From the NCBI RefSeq assembly GCF_037023735.1, contig NZ_CP146069.1:2893501-2957500 (forward strand): 64,000 nt of DNA, given 5' to 3'. The position numbers and the translations under genes were made by a program. The DNA comes from Roseovarius sp. S88 (lineage in GTDB: Bacteria; Pseudomonadota; Alphaproteobacteria; Rhodobacterales; Rhodobacteraceae). This document shows, one piece after another, positions 19,037 through 28,031 of the stretch (positions are counted from its first letter, which is position 1; every line of letters starts with the position of its first letter). The notes below the pieces were generated by a model that made no database searches, was not told the DNA's origin, and saw nothing but the letters and a program-made list of their open reading frames with translations.

Positions 19037-19471
19037 ATGAGCAACGCCCTACCCCCTCGCTTTGACATCACACGCGCTGAGATAGAACGCGTCGTGGGGG
19101 CTTTTTATGAAGCCTGCCGCGCGCATCCGGGCCTAGGCCCTGTCTTTGCCAAACACGTTGAGGATTGGGATGCCCATGAGGCCAAAGTATCCGATTTCTG
19201 GGCTGGAACGATCCTCCATGAAAGGGGCTATGAGGGCAACGCACTGGCGGCGCATGTGAAGGCTGGTAATGTGCAACCGGGCATGTTCTCAACCTGGCTG
19301 GATCTGTTTGACGGTGTACTCAGGACCGAGCTTGCACCGGATCAGGCTGCCGCATGGTCAGCGCTGGCTCACCGTATTGGCCAGACCTTGCGCGCAGGCG
19401 TGGTTGAACGAAACACGCTCAAAGACGGCGTACCAAACCTTGGCAAAACAGGTTTTTCTTCAAAAGCTTAG
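19037..19471 (+). CDS. Group III truncated haemoglobin
   Basis: A 144-aa globin of the truncated group III type: IERVVGAFYEACRAHPGLGPVF at the start, WAGTILHERGYEGN in the middle and the proximal-histidine region AHVKAGNVQPGMFSTW. Such proteins bind O2 or NO in the cytoplasm; group III functions are poorly known. ATG 19037 gives the family length. It converges on ycjF with a four-base overlap of stops. Confidence 0.88.
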   Translation: MSNALPPRFDITRAEIERVVGAFYEACRAHPGLGPVFAKHVEDWDAHEAKVSDFWAGTILHERGYEGNALAAHVKAGNVQPGMFSTWLDLFDGVLRTELAPDQAAAWSALAHRIGQTLRAGVVERNTLKDGVPNLGKTGFSSKA

Positions 19472-20466
19472 CTTTTACTGAAAAGACCTGTAAGGGCTCT
19501 TTGAACCAGCCGCGTCACGCTGGGTCGCTTGAGCGCAACAAACGGCATTGGGCGGCACACTTCCATCGCGGCGACGCCCACACGCGCTGTCAGCGCGCCG
19601 TTTACAATCCCCTCACCAAAGCGACGTGACAGTTTGGACAAAACCCCGCCCCCGGCAATGGAGCCAATCATGTCATCGCCGATAGCCACAGCGCCCGTGG
19701 CCACCAGATGGCTCATCACGGCCCGCGCCAATCGCCAACTGCCCAATGTGCCCGAGCGTCCACCATAAATCTCTGCAATGCGCCGGATCATCCGGAGGTT
19801 CGCCGTGAGTGCTGCTATCACATCCGCGAAGGCCAAGGGCACAATGGCCGTGACAGTCGCCACTTGCCGTGCCGCCGCCTCGACTTCGCGTGCGGCAACC
19901 AGATCGAGGGGACCCAAGATTTCCGTCTCAGCCAGCGCCAAAAGCCCAGCAGCATCAAGCTGATCCGCCTGTAAGGACGCCACCCGATCCTGCCCCCAGC
20001 GCACATCTTCACGCCCTGCATAAAACCGCTCAAGGTCGCGCAGAACCCCTCGCGCTTCACCCAAATCAGACGCGGCCAGCGCGGCCTCAGTGCGGCGATG
20101 CAACCGGTCTATACGAGACAATCGCGAAAAGGCGGCAAGCTCTCGTAGAATTAGCACAAAACAGACCAACACAAAGGCAATGATCAAGGCCGTGACGGCG
20201 TATCCCAACACCGGGTTTTGCGCGACAAGCCCGGTAACGAAGGCCCAGGCCGAAATAGATACAACAGCCCCAAACAGCGCAAACAGCAACCCCCAGAATA
20301 GCCGCGTCAGGCGAGATGGACGCCGCGCCGCTAAGTTCGCCATGGTTTGCATAGCGCGCCCCTCGGGTGCGATCTCTGGTGCCACATCCGGGACCGGGGC
20401 GGCTTCGGTCGGGCTGGGCGTGTGTACCTCATCCTCCAGATCAATGAGAACCGGACCTCTGCTCAT
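19468..20466 (-). CDS. ycjF: YcjF/DUF697-type inner membrane protein
   Basis: A 332-aa TIGR01620/YcjF-like protein with an acidic, proline-rich N-terminus, two adjacent membrane helices (about residues 57-110) and a C-terminal DUF697 domain with small-residue hydrophobic stretches (HLVATGAVAIGDDMIG). YcjF usually pairs with the GTPase-like YcjX, as here, but a GNAT gene lies between them. All three are joined by four-base overlaps. Function is unknown; a cell-envelope stress link has been suggested for the family. Confidence 0.88.
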   Translation of the reverse strand: MSRGPVLIDLEDEVHTPSPTEAAPVPDVAPEIAPEGRAMQTMANLAARRPSRLTRLFWGLLFALFGAVVSISAWAFVTGLVAQNPVLGYAVTALIIAFVLVCFVLILRELAAFSRLSRIDRLHRRTEAALAASDLGEARGVLRDLERFYAGREDVRWGQDRVASLQADQLDAAGLLALAETEILGPLDLVAAREVEAAARQVATVTAIVPLAFADVIAALTANLRMIRRIAEIYGGRSGTLGSWRLARAVMSHLVATGAVAIGDDMIGSIAGGGVLSKLSRRFGEGIVNGALTARVGVAAMEVCRPMPFVALKRPSVTRLVQRALTGLFSKS

Positions 20467-20873
20467 GCCATGCTCCTGCGCTCGGGGGGCCAGACCATAA
20501 GAATATCACGCCGCCCTGGTCCAGTCCGGTTCTTTTCCGCAAAGCCATGCCGCGTGTAAAACCGGCGCGCGCGTTCATTGTTTTGATGCACCCAGAGATC
20601 TATCGCGCCAACCGCTTTCTGCGCATCCTGCAACAAGGCCTGGCCAATACCCAGGCCCTGCGCACGGGGATGAACGTAGAGCGCATGCAGCCGCTCATTA
20701 TTGCGCATAACAAACCCAGCTGGTCCATCGCAGTCAGCAATCAACCGCACCCAGCCGCGCGCCGTCACCTTGAGTATCACCCAAAAATCCGAAACACCAT
20801 CCGCCCCATGATGAGCCCGCAGAATGCGCACGAGGGCGGGCACATGCCAAACACGCGCAACACGAGGGTTCAT
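20463..20873 (-). CDS. GNAT-family N-acetyltransferase between ycjX and ycjF
   Basis: A 136-aa acetyltransferase with the acetyl-CoA motif HPRAQGLGIGQALLQDAQ and the motif B segment NERARRFYTRHGFAEKNR. It overlaps ycjX upstream and ycjF downstream by four bases each, so it is translated with them. The substrate is unknown; the coupling suggests it might modify a component of that system. Confidence 0.88.
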   Translation of the reverse strand: MNPRVARVWHVPALVRILRAHHGADGVSDFWVILKVTARGWVRLIADCDGPAGFVMRNNERLHALYVHPRAQGLGIGQALLQDAQKAVGAIDLWVHQNNERARRFYTRHGFAEKNRTGPGRRDILMVWPPERRSMA

Positions 20874-22315
20874 AACTGGTCTCCAAACAAAAATTGCGCC
20901 GCGCGATCCAACCGGATATGCGGTGGGCCTTCACCTGGCTTAAGGGTCGAGAGAGAGGGCGCGAAATTCATCACCTCATAGTCCGCCTCAAGCCACTGGT
21001 TTGCTCCGTCGCGCGCCGGGTTCAGGATCTTGCCGGGATCATCCGGCAAAGCTCCAGGGTAGAATGCGGCTTGCTTTCCACGCTGACCGTCCTGCGTCAG
21101 AAGCGTGCCGCGAACGCAATTCAGCGTTTCACGCTCATGCGTGCGCGTCTCTTCTGTCGTGGCCCGGATGGACGCCAACGCCAGGGCCGATGTCTCCGCC
21201 CCGGCAAACGCGGCCCGATCGCGCGCATCGCGCAAAAGCGCTTCGGTCAGCGCAGTCAGCTGCGCATGTTGCGTGTGATGCAGGTGGTCTGCCTTAGTTG
21301 CCGCAAACAGGATCTTTTCCACCCGACGTCCTCTGAAAATTCGGCTCAGAAACGCGTTTGTGCCAGGCCGGAATGCAGACAGTATATCGCGCATCGCCAG
21401 GCGCATATCCTCAACCGCTTGCGGGCCGGAATGCACGGCACCCAAAACATCAACAAGCACAACTTGGCGGTCAATCCGCGCAAAGTGATCGCGAAAGAAG
21501 GGTTTCACAACTCGGGATTTATAAGCTTCAAATCTTCGCTCGAACTCGCGCCAAAGCGATTTGCGCGCGGGTTTTGACAGCGGCGGCAAGGGTGCAAAAG
21601 TCAGTACAGGCGACCCCGCCAGATCACCCGGCAGAAGAAACCGTCCGGGTGTGCAATCCGACAACCCCGCGGCGCGAGCCTGAGCCAGATAGTCAGTGTA
21701 TCGCTGCGCCAAAGCTTGCGCCGCAGGCTCGTCAAGCGGTGCCGAGGCATCCTGCGCACGCATCAATTCGAGATACTCCGCCGCCTCAGGTCGGGATTCG
21801 ATGCGGGTCAAAGTGTCCTGAGACCACTCCGCAAAACTTTTACCCAGCAGCCCCAAATCCAAGAGCCATTCCCCGGGATAATCAACAATATCAATGTGCA
21901 CGGTGCGCGGCCCCTGTAGCCCACCCAACAATCCCGAAGGCCGAACACGCAACGACAATCGCAACTCCGAGATCGCCCGCGTGCTTTCCGGCCAGTGCGG
22001 ATACTCAGCGGTTAGAGCCCCGAGATGCGTCTCATAGTCAAAGCGCGGCAGCGTGTCGTTCGGCTGCGGCTGCAAGAATGCTGCGGTGATCCGCCCATCG
22101 GCCGCAGCCAAAAGTCCCGGCATACGTCCGCGATCCATTAAGTTGGCCACCAGAGACGTGATGAACACGGTCTTGCCCGCCCGGCTTAACCCCGTGACAC
22201 CAAGGCGAAGGACCGGCTCTCGAAACACGCTCGACACCGTATCCGACACACTGTCCAAGCCGCGTGTAAGCCTGTCTGCTAATGTGGAAATGACCAAAGA
22301 CTGCCCCCTTTGCAT
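20870..22315 (-). CDS. ycjX: YcjX-family GTPase-like protein
   Basis: Up to 481 aa, DUF463/YcjX family, with a P-loop (TGLSRAGKTVFITSL) and VHIDIVDYPGEWLLDL as the switch region. It is thought to be a cytoplasmic NTPase acting with membrane protein YcjF. ATG 22315 has no clear ribosome site; an in-frame TTG at 22297 follows AAAGGGGG at good spacing and is the likelier start (protein beginning VISTLADRL). First gene of the ycjX-GNAT-ycjF operon. Confidence 0.9.
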   Translation of the reverse strand: MQRGQSLVISTLADRLTRGLDSVSDTVSSVFREPVLRLGVTGLSRAGKTVFITSLVANLMDRGRMPGLLAAADGRITAAFLQPQPNDTLPRFDYETHLGALTAEYPHWPESTRAISELRLSLRVRPSGLLGGLQGPRTVHIDIVDYPGEWLLDLGLLGKSFAEWSQDTLTRIESRPEAAEYLELMRAQDASAPLDEPAAQALAQRYTDYLAQARAAGLSDCTPGRFLLPGDLAGSPVLTFAPLPPLSKPARKSLWREFERRFEAYKSRVVKPFFRDHFARIDRQVVLVDVLGAVHSGPQAVEDMRLAMRDILSAFRPGTNAFLSRIFRGRRVEKILFAATKADHLHHTQHAQLTALTEALLRDARDRAAFAGAETSALALASIRATTEETRTHERETLNCVRGTLLTQDGQRGKQAAFYPGALPDDPGKILNPARDGANQWLEADYEVMNFAPSLSTLKPGEGPPHIRLDRAAQFLFGDQL

Positions 22316-22447
22316 TCAAGATAGGCCTGCCCCGCTCGGCTTGCCAGAGGGAAGTCAGGGGGGAATTTTCGCGCAAAAGTATATCGGCCAGACAGAGCGC
22401 ATAGAGAGGGATTGTGCAGCACACAGACAGCAGGCTACAAGCCCGCC

Positions 22448-23218
22448 ATGCCACGATACGCCCTCAAAGTCGAATACAACGGCGCACCTTTTGCCGGCTG
22501 GCAAAGGCAAGCCGACCAACCTTCCGTGCAAGGGGCCATCGAAGAGGCGCTGTCCAAGCTTCAACCAGGGTCTCACGCCATTGCCGCAGCCGGGCGCACC
22601 GATGCAGGCGTGCACGGGCTTGGACAGGTGGCACAGTGTGATCTGACCAAGGCTTGGGATCCGTTTCGATTGTCCGAGGCGCTCAACCACCATCTCAAGC
22701 CCAACCCAGTGGCCATCGTGGATTGCGCGCAAGCGGACGAAGACTGGCACGCCCGCTTTTCAGCTGTCGAGCGGCGCTATCTTTTTCGGCTTTTGATGCG
22801 ACGTGCACCAGTCACGCATGATGCCGGGCTGGTGTGGCAAGTGGCCTATGATCTCGATGTAGACGCCATGCGCCAAGGTGCGGCCCACCTCATCGGCAAC
22901 CACGATTTTACCACGTTTCGCTCCAGCATTTGCCAGGCCAAAAGCCCGGTCAAAACACTAGATGAAATCAAGATTGACCGGATTGACGGCCTAAGCGGTC
23001 CGGAAATCCACTTCCACCTGCGCGCGCGATCCTTTCTGCACAATCAGGTGCGCAGCATTGTCGGCACACTGGAACGCGTGGGGCGCGGATCATGGTCTCC
23101 AGAAGATGTCAAATCCGCACTTGAGGCGCATGATCGCGCCGCCTGCGGCCCCGTTTGCCCACCGCACGGGCTTTACCTGGTCGGTGTGACATATCCTGAT
23201 GACCCGTTTGCTGATTAG
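22448..23218 (+). CDS. truA: tRNA pseudouridine(38-40) synthase TruA
   Basis: A 256-aa enzyme that makes pseudouridine at positions 38-40 of the tRNA anticodon arm. The catalytic aspartate lies in [28 protein letters not shown] and [17 protein letters not shown] are also family motifs. ATG 22448 ([15 protein letters not shown]) is the family start. It is followed about 40 bases later by tRNA-Arg on the same strand. Confidence 0.95.
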   Translation: MPRYALKVEYNGAPFAGWQRQADQPSVQGAIEEALSKLQPGSHAIAAAGRTDAGVHGLGQVAQCDLTKAWDPFRLSEALNHHLKPNPVAIVDCAQADEDWHARFSAVERRYLFRLLMRRAPVTHDAGLVWQVAYDLDVDAMRQGAAHLIGNHDFTTFRSSICQAKSPVKTLDEIKIDRIDGLSGPEIHFHLRARSFLHNQVRSIVGTLERVGRGSWSPEDVKSALEAHDRAACGPVCPPHGLYLVGVTYPDDPFAD

Positions 23219-23259
23219 CCTTTGATCTTGGCACGTGACGCCGCTAAACCAAGGCCAGC

Positions 23260-23336
23260 GGTCCCGTAGCTCAACTGGATAGAGCAGCTGACTTCTAATC
23301 AGCAGGCTGAGGGTTCGAGTCCTTCCGGGATCGCCA
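23260..23336 (+). tRNA. tRNA-Arg (anticodon UCU)
   Basis: A 77-base cloverleaf including encoded CCA. The acceptor stem pairs GGTCCCG with CGGGATC (one G-U), the anticodon stem GCTGA/TCAGC holds the loop CTTCTAA with anticodon TCT, and the T arm carries GGTTCGAGTCC. Confidence 0.96.
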
Positions 23337-23509
23337 GTTTTATCAATGCCTTAAACGGACCGAGTTGCAAGATTTCGACTCTGGGCAAGTACAGGATAAG
23401 CCTGTGAGCGCAGATTTTCTTTGGTGTCTCCCCAAGGTTGCACGAAGCTCAAAGACTCGGTCACGAAATTCTCTGACATGAATTGGTAAGCTTAACTCTG
23501 AGAACATGG

Positions 23510-23887
23510 TCATCCCCTTGGCCTTCTACTGCGACGGCTTCCGCTAAACACCGTGCGATACAGCAAACGGCGCACGCCATCATAGTCGTTTGTGGCAAAA
23601 TCCAACGTCATCCGGTTGTCCCACACCGCAACGTCGCCTGTTTGCCGTTTAAGGCGGCATGACAAGTCCGGGCGCGTGCAGCTTTTATAGATTGCGTCTA
23701 AGATTGGTGCGCTTTCTTCCCCAGAAAACTGAAATCCGTGTGCCACCGCCCTCCGAATACTCCGGTATTCTGTTGGTTTGCTTCCTTCAACACAAGGATG
23801 ACTTGGGGATCATCTTCCAAGGGCGAAACAATGCGCTTGGAGCTTTCGTTTCTTTGGCGCGCAATACACGCAGGCCACGTAACCTTG
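23510..23887 (-). pseudogene. Decayed TauD/TfdA-type dioxygenase
   Basis: Two overlapping minus-strand frames look like parts of one alpha-ketoglutarate/Fe(II) dioxygenase. The upstream part ends with the metal-binding WHTD in NTGVFGGRWHTDFSFL. The downstream part holds the C-terminal pattern RLKRQTGDVAVWDNRMTLDF followed by NDYDGVRRLLYRTVFSG. The middle of the enzyme is missing and the frame shifts at the join (about 23700-23745), so no functional protein is expected. It lies directly downstream of znuB. The 170 bases between it and tRNA-Arg show nothing recognisable. Confidence 0.75.
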
Positions 23888-24679
23888 CTATTTCTGGCTG
23901 AGCCATCCGAGAGCGTTGACCGCGGCGAACAGAATTGCCGCAACGCAAACTATGGACGGGCCGGCGGGTGTGTCAAAAATGTAAGCGGCCCGCAAGCCGA
24001 CAAACGCTGACAGACCTCCAATTGCGGCTGCAACCGCGGCCATAGCTTCTGGGGTCCGAGCCAAACCCCTTGCTGCCGCAGCCGGGATGATCAGCATCGC
24101 CGCAATCAGCAAAACGCCGACAACTTTGATTGCGACTGCTACCGTAATCGCAAGCGAGAGTGTAAGTGTCATCTGCTCATGTTTCGGATTTATGCCACTG
24201 GCATATGCCAAGTCCTCGTTGAGTGTCGACGTCAACAGTGCCGACCAGCGCCATAACATCAGCGCGACCACCAAGGCCGCCCCACCCCATATCACCGCTA
24301 GGTCCATGCTCGAGACCGCGAGGATGTCACCAAACAGATACGCCATCAGATCGATACGAATTCCTGGCAAAAAAGATACGGCGACAAGGCCAAAGGCCAA
24401 CGCAGAATGGGCCAGCACCCCCAAGAGGGTGTCCATTGCGTATCCACGTCCGGCCATCAGCGTGACCGTCAGCGCCATGATCAGCGCCACGGCCAGCGTC
24501 CCCGGAAAGATAGACATTTCGAGCGCCAGGGACAGGGCAACGCCGAGAATGGCGGCATGCGCTGTGGCGTCTCCAAAATAGGCCATGCGGCGCCAAACCA
24601 CAAAACACCCCAAGGGAGCGGCTGCAAAAGCCACTCCGATTCCGGCAAGAGTGGCGCGGGTCATGAAGTCGTCTAGCAC
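23888..24679 (-). CDS. znuB: Zinc ABC transporter permease ZnuB
   Basis: A 263-aa ABC-3 family permease with about eight membrane helices, recognised by RRMAYFGDATAHAAILGVAL near the N-terminus and KVVGVLLIAAMLIIPAAAA in the second half. It forms the membrane channel for zinc delivered by ZnuA. GTG 24679 shares a base with the znuC stop; ATG 24664 is an alternative five codons in. Confidence 0.93.
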   Translation of the reverse strand: MLDDFMTRATLAGIGVAFAAAPLGCFVVWRRMAYFGDATAHAAILGVALSLALEMSIFPGTLAVALIMALTVTLMAGRGYAMDTLLGVLAHSALAFGLVAVSFLPGIRIDLMAYLFGDILAVSSMDLAVIWGGAALVVALMLWRWSALLTSTLNEDLAYASGINPKHEQMTLTLSLAITVAVAIKVVGVLLIAAMLIIPAAAARGLARTPEAMAAVAAAIGGLSAFVGLRAAYIFDTPAGPSIVCVAAILFAAVNALGWLSQK

Positions 24680-25410
24680 TACTCTGCGGCCTCGTGTTGG
24701 TGGTCATGATCATGATCGTGGTCATGCCGGTAAAGAGCCAGCGCACCGCCTGTTCCCGCGCCAAAGAGCGCGCGGTACTGGGGAGCCGAAGCAACCACCG
24801 CAGGCGCTCCTTCGCAGCAGACGTGGCCATTGAGGCAGACTACCCGGTCCGATGCACTCATCACGACGTGCAGATCGTGGCTTATCATCAAAACCGCGCA
24901 CCCGGTTTCATTACGCACCGCTTCGATCTGCAGGTAGAATGCGGCTGAGCCCGGCTGGTCAAGCCCCTGGGTCGCTTCATCCAGCAACAGAACATCCGGG
25001 CGATTCAAAAGAGCGCGCGCGAGCAAAACGCGCTGGAACTGTCCGCCAGAGAGCTGGGACATCTGCCGTTTCAAGAGATCGGGCACTCCAGCGGCCTCCA
25101 ATGCTCCCTCGCAGGTTGCAATGTCAACGCGATCCGTCAGCCGCATGAACCGTCCGACGGTAATCGGCAGTGTCCGGTCGATGTGGATGCGTTGGGGCAC
25201 ATATCCGATCTTGAGCCCCGGCTTCATGTTGATACTGCCGTTTGCCGAGGGCGTTGCGCCAATAATAGCACGAAACAGGCTCGTTTTGCCCGAGCCGTTC
25301 GGGCCAACAATGGTGACGATCTCCCCGGCATCCAGAGACAGCGATACATTGCGCACCACAATATGGGCACCATAGGCGACGCTCAGGTTTTTTACGGAAA
25401 CAAGGCTCAC
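24679..25410 (-). CDS. znuC: Zinc ABC transporter ATP-binding protein ZnuC
   Basis: A 243-aa ABC ATPase: Walker A GPNGSGKTSLF, ABC signature QLSGGQFQRVLLARAL, Walker B DVLLLDEATQGLD and the H-loop in MISHDLHVVM. The tail is histidine- and aspartate-rich (YRHDHDHDHDHQHEAAE), likely metal-binding and typical of zinc-system ATPases. The GTG start at 25410 overlaps the zur stop (GTGA), pointing to translational coupling with the regulator. Confidence 0.95.
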   Translation of the reverse strand: MSLVSVKNLSVAYGAHIVVRNVSLSLDAGEIVTIVGPNGSGKTSLFRAIIGATPSANGSINMKPGLKIGYVPQRIHIDRTLPITVGRFMRLTDRVDIATCEGALEAAGVPDLLKRQMSQLSGGQFQRVLLARALLNRPDVLLLDEATQGLDQPGSAAFYLQIEAVRNETGCAVLMISHDLHVVMSASDRVVCLNGHVCCEGAPAVVASAPQYRALFGAGTGGALALYRHDHDHDHDHQHEAAE

Positions 25411-25931
25411 GACTCTGCCTGTTTTGAGCAAGCCGGGCACACGCCCTCAGCCTCTACCACTGTTTTTTCAATTTGGAAACCAGTCGCGCGTGCGGCCTCG
25501 CCCAATGTGCCATTGGAAGGTGCGGACTGCGCCTCGGCTACGGCATCGCACAGACGGCAGATCATAAACGCGGGTGAGTGATTCACGCCTGGACTGGCAC
25601 AGGCGACAAAGGCGTTCAGGCGTTCGATTTTGTGGGCAAAACCATGTTCGGTCAGGAAATCCAGCGCGCGGTAGGCGACCGGGGGCTGAGAACCAAAGCC
25701 CGCTTCGCGTAGCAAATCGAGGATTGCATATGCGCCCAATGCGCGGTGCTCTTGAAGGAGCAACTCCAAAACCTTTCTCCGAACCGGCGTCAAGCGAAGA
25801 CCTTCGTTCGAGCACCGGGCTTCAGCCGCTTTCAGCGCGTGACTGACACATTGCGCGTGATTGTGCTTTTCAAAGCCAACTGGCGACTTGGCATCGTAAT
25901 TTATGGCGTGGTCGTTGCTTGTCATGTCCAT
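25407..25931 (-). CDS. zur: Zinc uptake regulator Zur (Fur family)
   Basis: About 174 aa with the Fur-type winged helix (LRLTPVRRKVLELLLQ, YAILDLLREAG, PPVAYRALDFLTEHG) and metal-site residues NAFVACASPG, MICRLCDAV and a C-terminal CPAC. With zinc it should repress zur-znuCB and znuA. I use ATG 25931 (MDMTSND), inside the intergenic region close to the operator; the frame extends to 25994 but that would cross the operator. First gene of zur-znuC-znuB. Confidence 0.92.
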   Translation of the reverse strand: MDMTSNDHAINYDAKSPVGFEKHNHAQCVSHALKAAEARCSNEGLRLTPVRRKVLELLLQEHRALGAYAILDLLREAGFGSQPPVAYRALDFLTEHGFAHKIERLNAFVACASPGVNHSPAFMICRLCDAVAEAQSAPSNGTLGEAARATGFQIEKTVVEAEGVCPACSKQAES

Positions 25932-25951
25932 TGGTATGCAGTATGAGACGA

Positions 25952-25969
25952 GTAATGTTATAAAATCAC
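25952..25969. promoter_or_regulatory. Probable Zur operator between zur and znuA
   Basis: GTAATGTTATAAAATCAC is an imperfect 18-bp palindrome (14 of 18 positions match the reverse complement), close to the AT-rich Zur box of alphaproteobacteria (core ATGTTATA). It sits in the short gap between divergent zur and znuA, where one site can control both. Confidence 0.75.
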
Positions 25970-25981
25970 GTAGAGGCCTCA

Positions 25982-26983
25982 ATGTCCAGATCACTTCTAT
26001 CGCTGTCCGCTACCGCAATTTTGTCGGGAGGTACAGCACTCGCTGATGTGCCAAAGGTCGCGGTGGACATCGCGCCGGTCCATTCCCTTGTTGCACGGGT
26101 GATGGACGGTGTGGGCGAGCCAGACTTGATCGTACAGCCGGGTGCCTCTCCTCATGAATACAGCCTGCGACCATCTGAAGCCGCTGCTTTGCAGGCCGCT
26201 GATCTTGTGCTTTGGATGGGCAAAGACCTCACGCCCTGGATGGAAGGCGCCATTGACACATTGGCGACAAATGCTTCAGTCACGACACTTCTTGAGGCGG
26301 ACGGGGTCAAGCTGCTGGACTTCCGGGAAGGGGCATTGTTTGAAGCACATGACCACGACGATCACGAAGAACACGCAAAAGATGATGATCACGAAGAGCA
26401 TGCGTCCGACAAGGATCACGACCACGATCACGAAGAACATGCGCATGACGACCATGCAGGCCATGATCACGGCGAGCATGACCCCCATGCTTGGCTGTCG
26501 CCGGAGAATGCCAGCACCTGGCTGAACGTGATTGCGGCACAGCTATCGGCGGTAGATCCGGGTAATGCAGGGTCCTATTTCGCCAACGCGTCGGCAGCCC
26601 GTACCGAGATGGAGGCGCTTTCAGCTGAAATCAAGGCAACGCTTGAACCTGCCCGTGGCGGCAGCTTTATCGTCTTCCACGACGCGTACCAGTATTTCGA
26701 AAGTGATTTCGATTTCCCGGCATCAGGTGCTATCTCCATCAGTGACGCATCTGATCCCAGCCCGGCCCGGATCGCCGAAATGCAGGGACGTATTCGTGAG
26801 GAAGGTGTCGATTGTGTTCTGGCAGAACCACAATTCAACGCGGGTCTGGTAGCGGCGGTGCTCGACGGGACAGACGCCAATACCGGGGTCATCGACCCGC
26901 TTGGCGCAATGCTTGAACCGGGTAAAGCGCTCTATCCGCAACTCCTTCTCAACATGGCTAAGACCCTGGCGGAATGCCTGTAG
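25982..26983 (+). CDS. znuA: Zinc-binding periplasmic protein ZnuA
   Basis: A 333-aa cluster A-I solute-binding protein. A signal peptide ends near residue 21 (GGTALA-DVPK). Likely zinc ligands include H34 (DIAPVHSLVARV), H58 region (GASPHEYSLRP) and H169 (DPHAWLSPEN). Residues about 121-170 form a long His/Asp/Glu-rich loop, which in this family gathers or senses zinc. It is divergent from zur-znuCB with the Zur site between, completing the high-affinity zinc uptake system. Confidence 0.95.
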   Translation: MSRSLLSLSATAILSGGTALADVPKVAVDIAPVHSLVARVMDGVGEPDLIVQPGASPHEYSLRPSEAAALQAADLVLWMGKDLTPWMEGAIDTLATNASVTTLLEADGVKLLDFREGALFEAHDHDDHEEHAKDDDHEEHASDKDHDHDHEEHAHDDHAGHDHGEHDPHAWLSPENASTWLNVIAAQLSAVDPGNAGSYFANASAARTEMEALSAEIKATLEPARGGSFIVFHDAYQYFESDFDFPASGAISISDASDPSPARIAEMQGRIREEGVDCVLAEPQFNAGLVAAVLDGTDANTGVIDPLGAMLEPGKALYPQLLLNMAKTLAECL

Positions 26984-27142
26984 CGCCATTGTCTTAGCCC
27001 CGTAAAACTGTGCCTCTGTTTGCGTATCACGGGAAGTTGGAAGGATGGCGCGGAAGCGGTCTTTGGATGAATATGCTCTGAATTTGTTGTGCGCGATGAA
27101 TATGCGTCTGCTTGGTGGTCTGAATGTTGTGACCACCTGGCG

Positions 27143-27250
27143 ATGATCCGGTTGGTTAAGCACTACAGCCGGTACTGGTATCGCAAAATCACGGGTCTGT
27201 TGCGTATGGAAGGCTGGTGCGTCAAACACAAGAAGGTTGTGCGTTTATGA
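27143..27250 (+). pseudogene. IS3-family transposase remnant (OrfB fragment)
   Basis: A 35-codon frame containing KHYSRYWYRKITGLLRMEGW and KHKKVVRL matches the conserved HTH_21-like region of IS3-group transposase OrfB (pattern YGYRRIT..L...G..VNHKRV.RL). The rest of the transposase and its ends are gone. Confidence 0.65.
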
Positions 27251-27515
27251 GCCTAAGACACTTAAGCGGACGGTTGTTAAACCCACTGAAAATTCGCTTT
27301 TTTCATCATTGAAGAAACTAATCATGGCAACGCGTTCAGCTAGCTAAATCCCACCTCAATTCATCTCAAGTTCATCCAAACCTCGAGACCAAGCTATGCC
27401 CATTAGATGCCCAAACTTGGCATCGAAAGCCCCTTAATTTCAGCGGCTTATGGGAATTCGCACGTACGCCTGTCCAACAGATTTCCGATAATTCATTGTC
27501 TTTAAAGTATTTTTT

Positions 27516-27529
27516 TGGTGCCGGGGGCG
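27516..27529. repeat. Candidate distal attachment site
   Basis: TGGTGCCGGGGGCG matches the tRNA-Phe 3' end on the same strand (TGGTGCCCGGGGGCG at 51286) except for one missing C. That is the position and orientation expected for the distal attachment site of the integrase, but the match is short and imperfect. Confidence 0.45.
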
Positions 27530-27590
27530 TCTTCATATTTCTACTACAATATATTGATATCAAAAAATTATTCTAAATTCGATTTACTTC

Positions 27591-27612
27591 GTTACCCCCA
27601 GTGTTACCCCCA
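27591..27612. repeat. Arm-type GTTACCCCCA repeats, left end
   Basis: Two copies of GTTACCCCCA start 12 bp apart (27591 and 27603). Related copies flank the integrase start at the other end of the island (51122, 51151, 51164), so these are probably integrase or excisionase arm-binding sites. Confidence 0.55.
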
Positions 27613-27769
27613 AAGAAAAATCTCTTCTCTGGTACGATTCCTGAATGAGGAATCTCTTCGGCGATTTTAGCGGATTTGGTGGCTCGCGCAACTTCGTGTA
27701 CGCTGCCGTTCGCCTAGGTTTTCGTAACCCTAGGGCATCGCGATGCTCTTCAATCATGGAGAGTTCGTG

Positions 27770-27946
27770 ATGCGGATACTATCGAAACGCCAATTGAAGG
27801 AGCTTGTTCTTTACTCGCCTCAACACATCGCAAGACTGGAGAAAGCCGGGAAGTTTCCAAAGCGAATACAACTCGGCTCGAACCGGGTCGGATGGCTTGA
27901 AAGCGAAGTGCATGAATGGCTCCAGAAAAAACTGGCCGCACGTTAG
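27770..27946 (+). CDS. AlpA-family DNA-binding regulator
   Basis: A 58-aa helix-turn-helix protein of the AlpA type: RQLKELVLYSPQHIARLEKAG, KFPKRIQLGSNRVGW and SEVHEWLQKKLAAR. AlpA proteins control integrase or excision genes of P4-like islands and may act as the excisionase here. ATG 27770 is preferred for the GGAGAG ribosome site; the frame opens at 27743. It sits next to the left end, a usual excisionase position. Confidence 0.88.
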   Translation: MRILSKRQLKELVLYSPQHIARLEKAGKFPKRIQLGSNRVGWLESEVHEWLQKKLAAR

Positions 27947-28031
27947 GCCCAAACGATGCTCCTTTGGGAGCACAGGGTGGTCGGGTGTGCACAACCTGGC
28001 CACCCGACATTTTGAGCTTGCGCCGTCGTCA

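Larger units (their letters stand above)
27251..27769. other. Gene-free stretch spanning the left end of the island
   Basis: No supportable gene. It is AT-rich, holds the att-like repeat at 27516-27529 and two GTTACCCCCA repeats at 27591 and 27603, and leads into the alpA promoter region. Where core genome ends is taken as about 27515. Confidence 0.55.
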
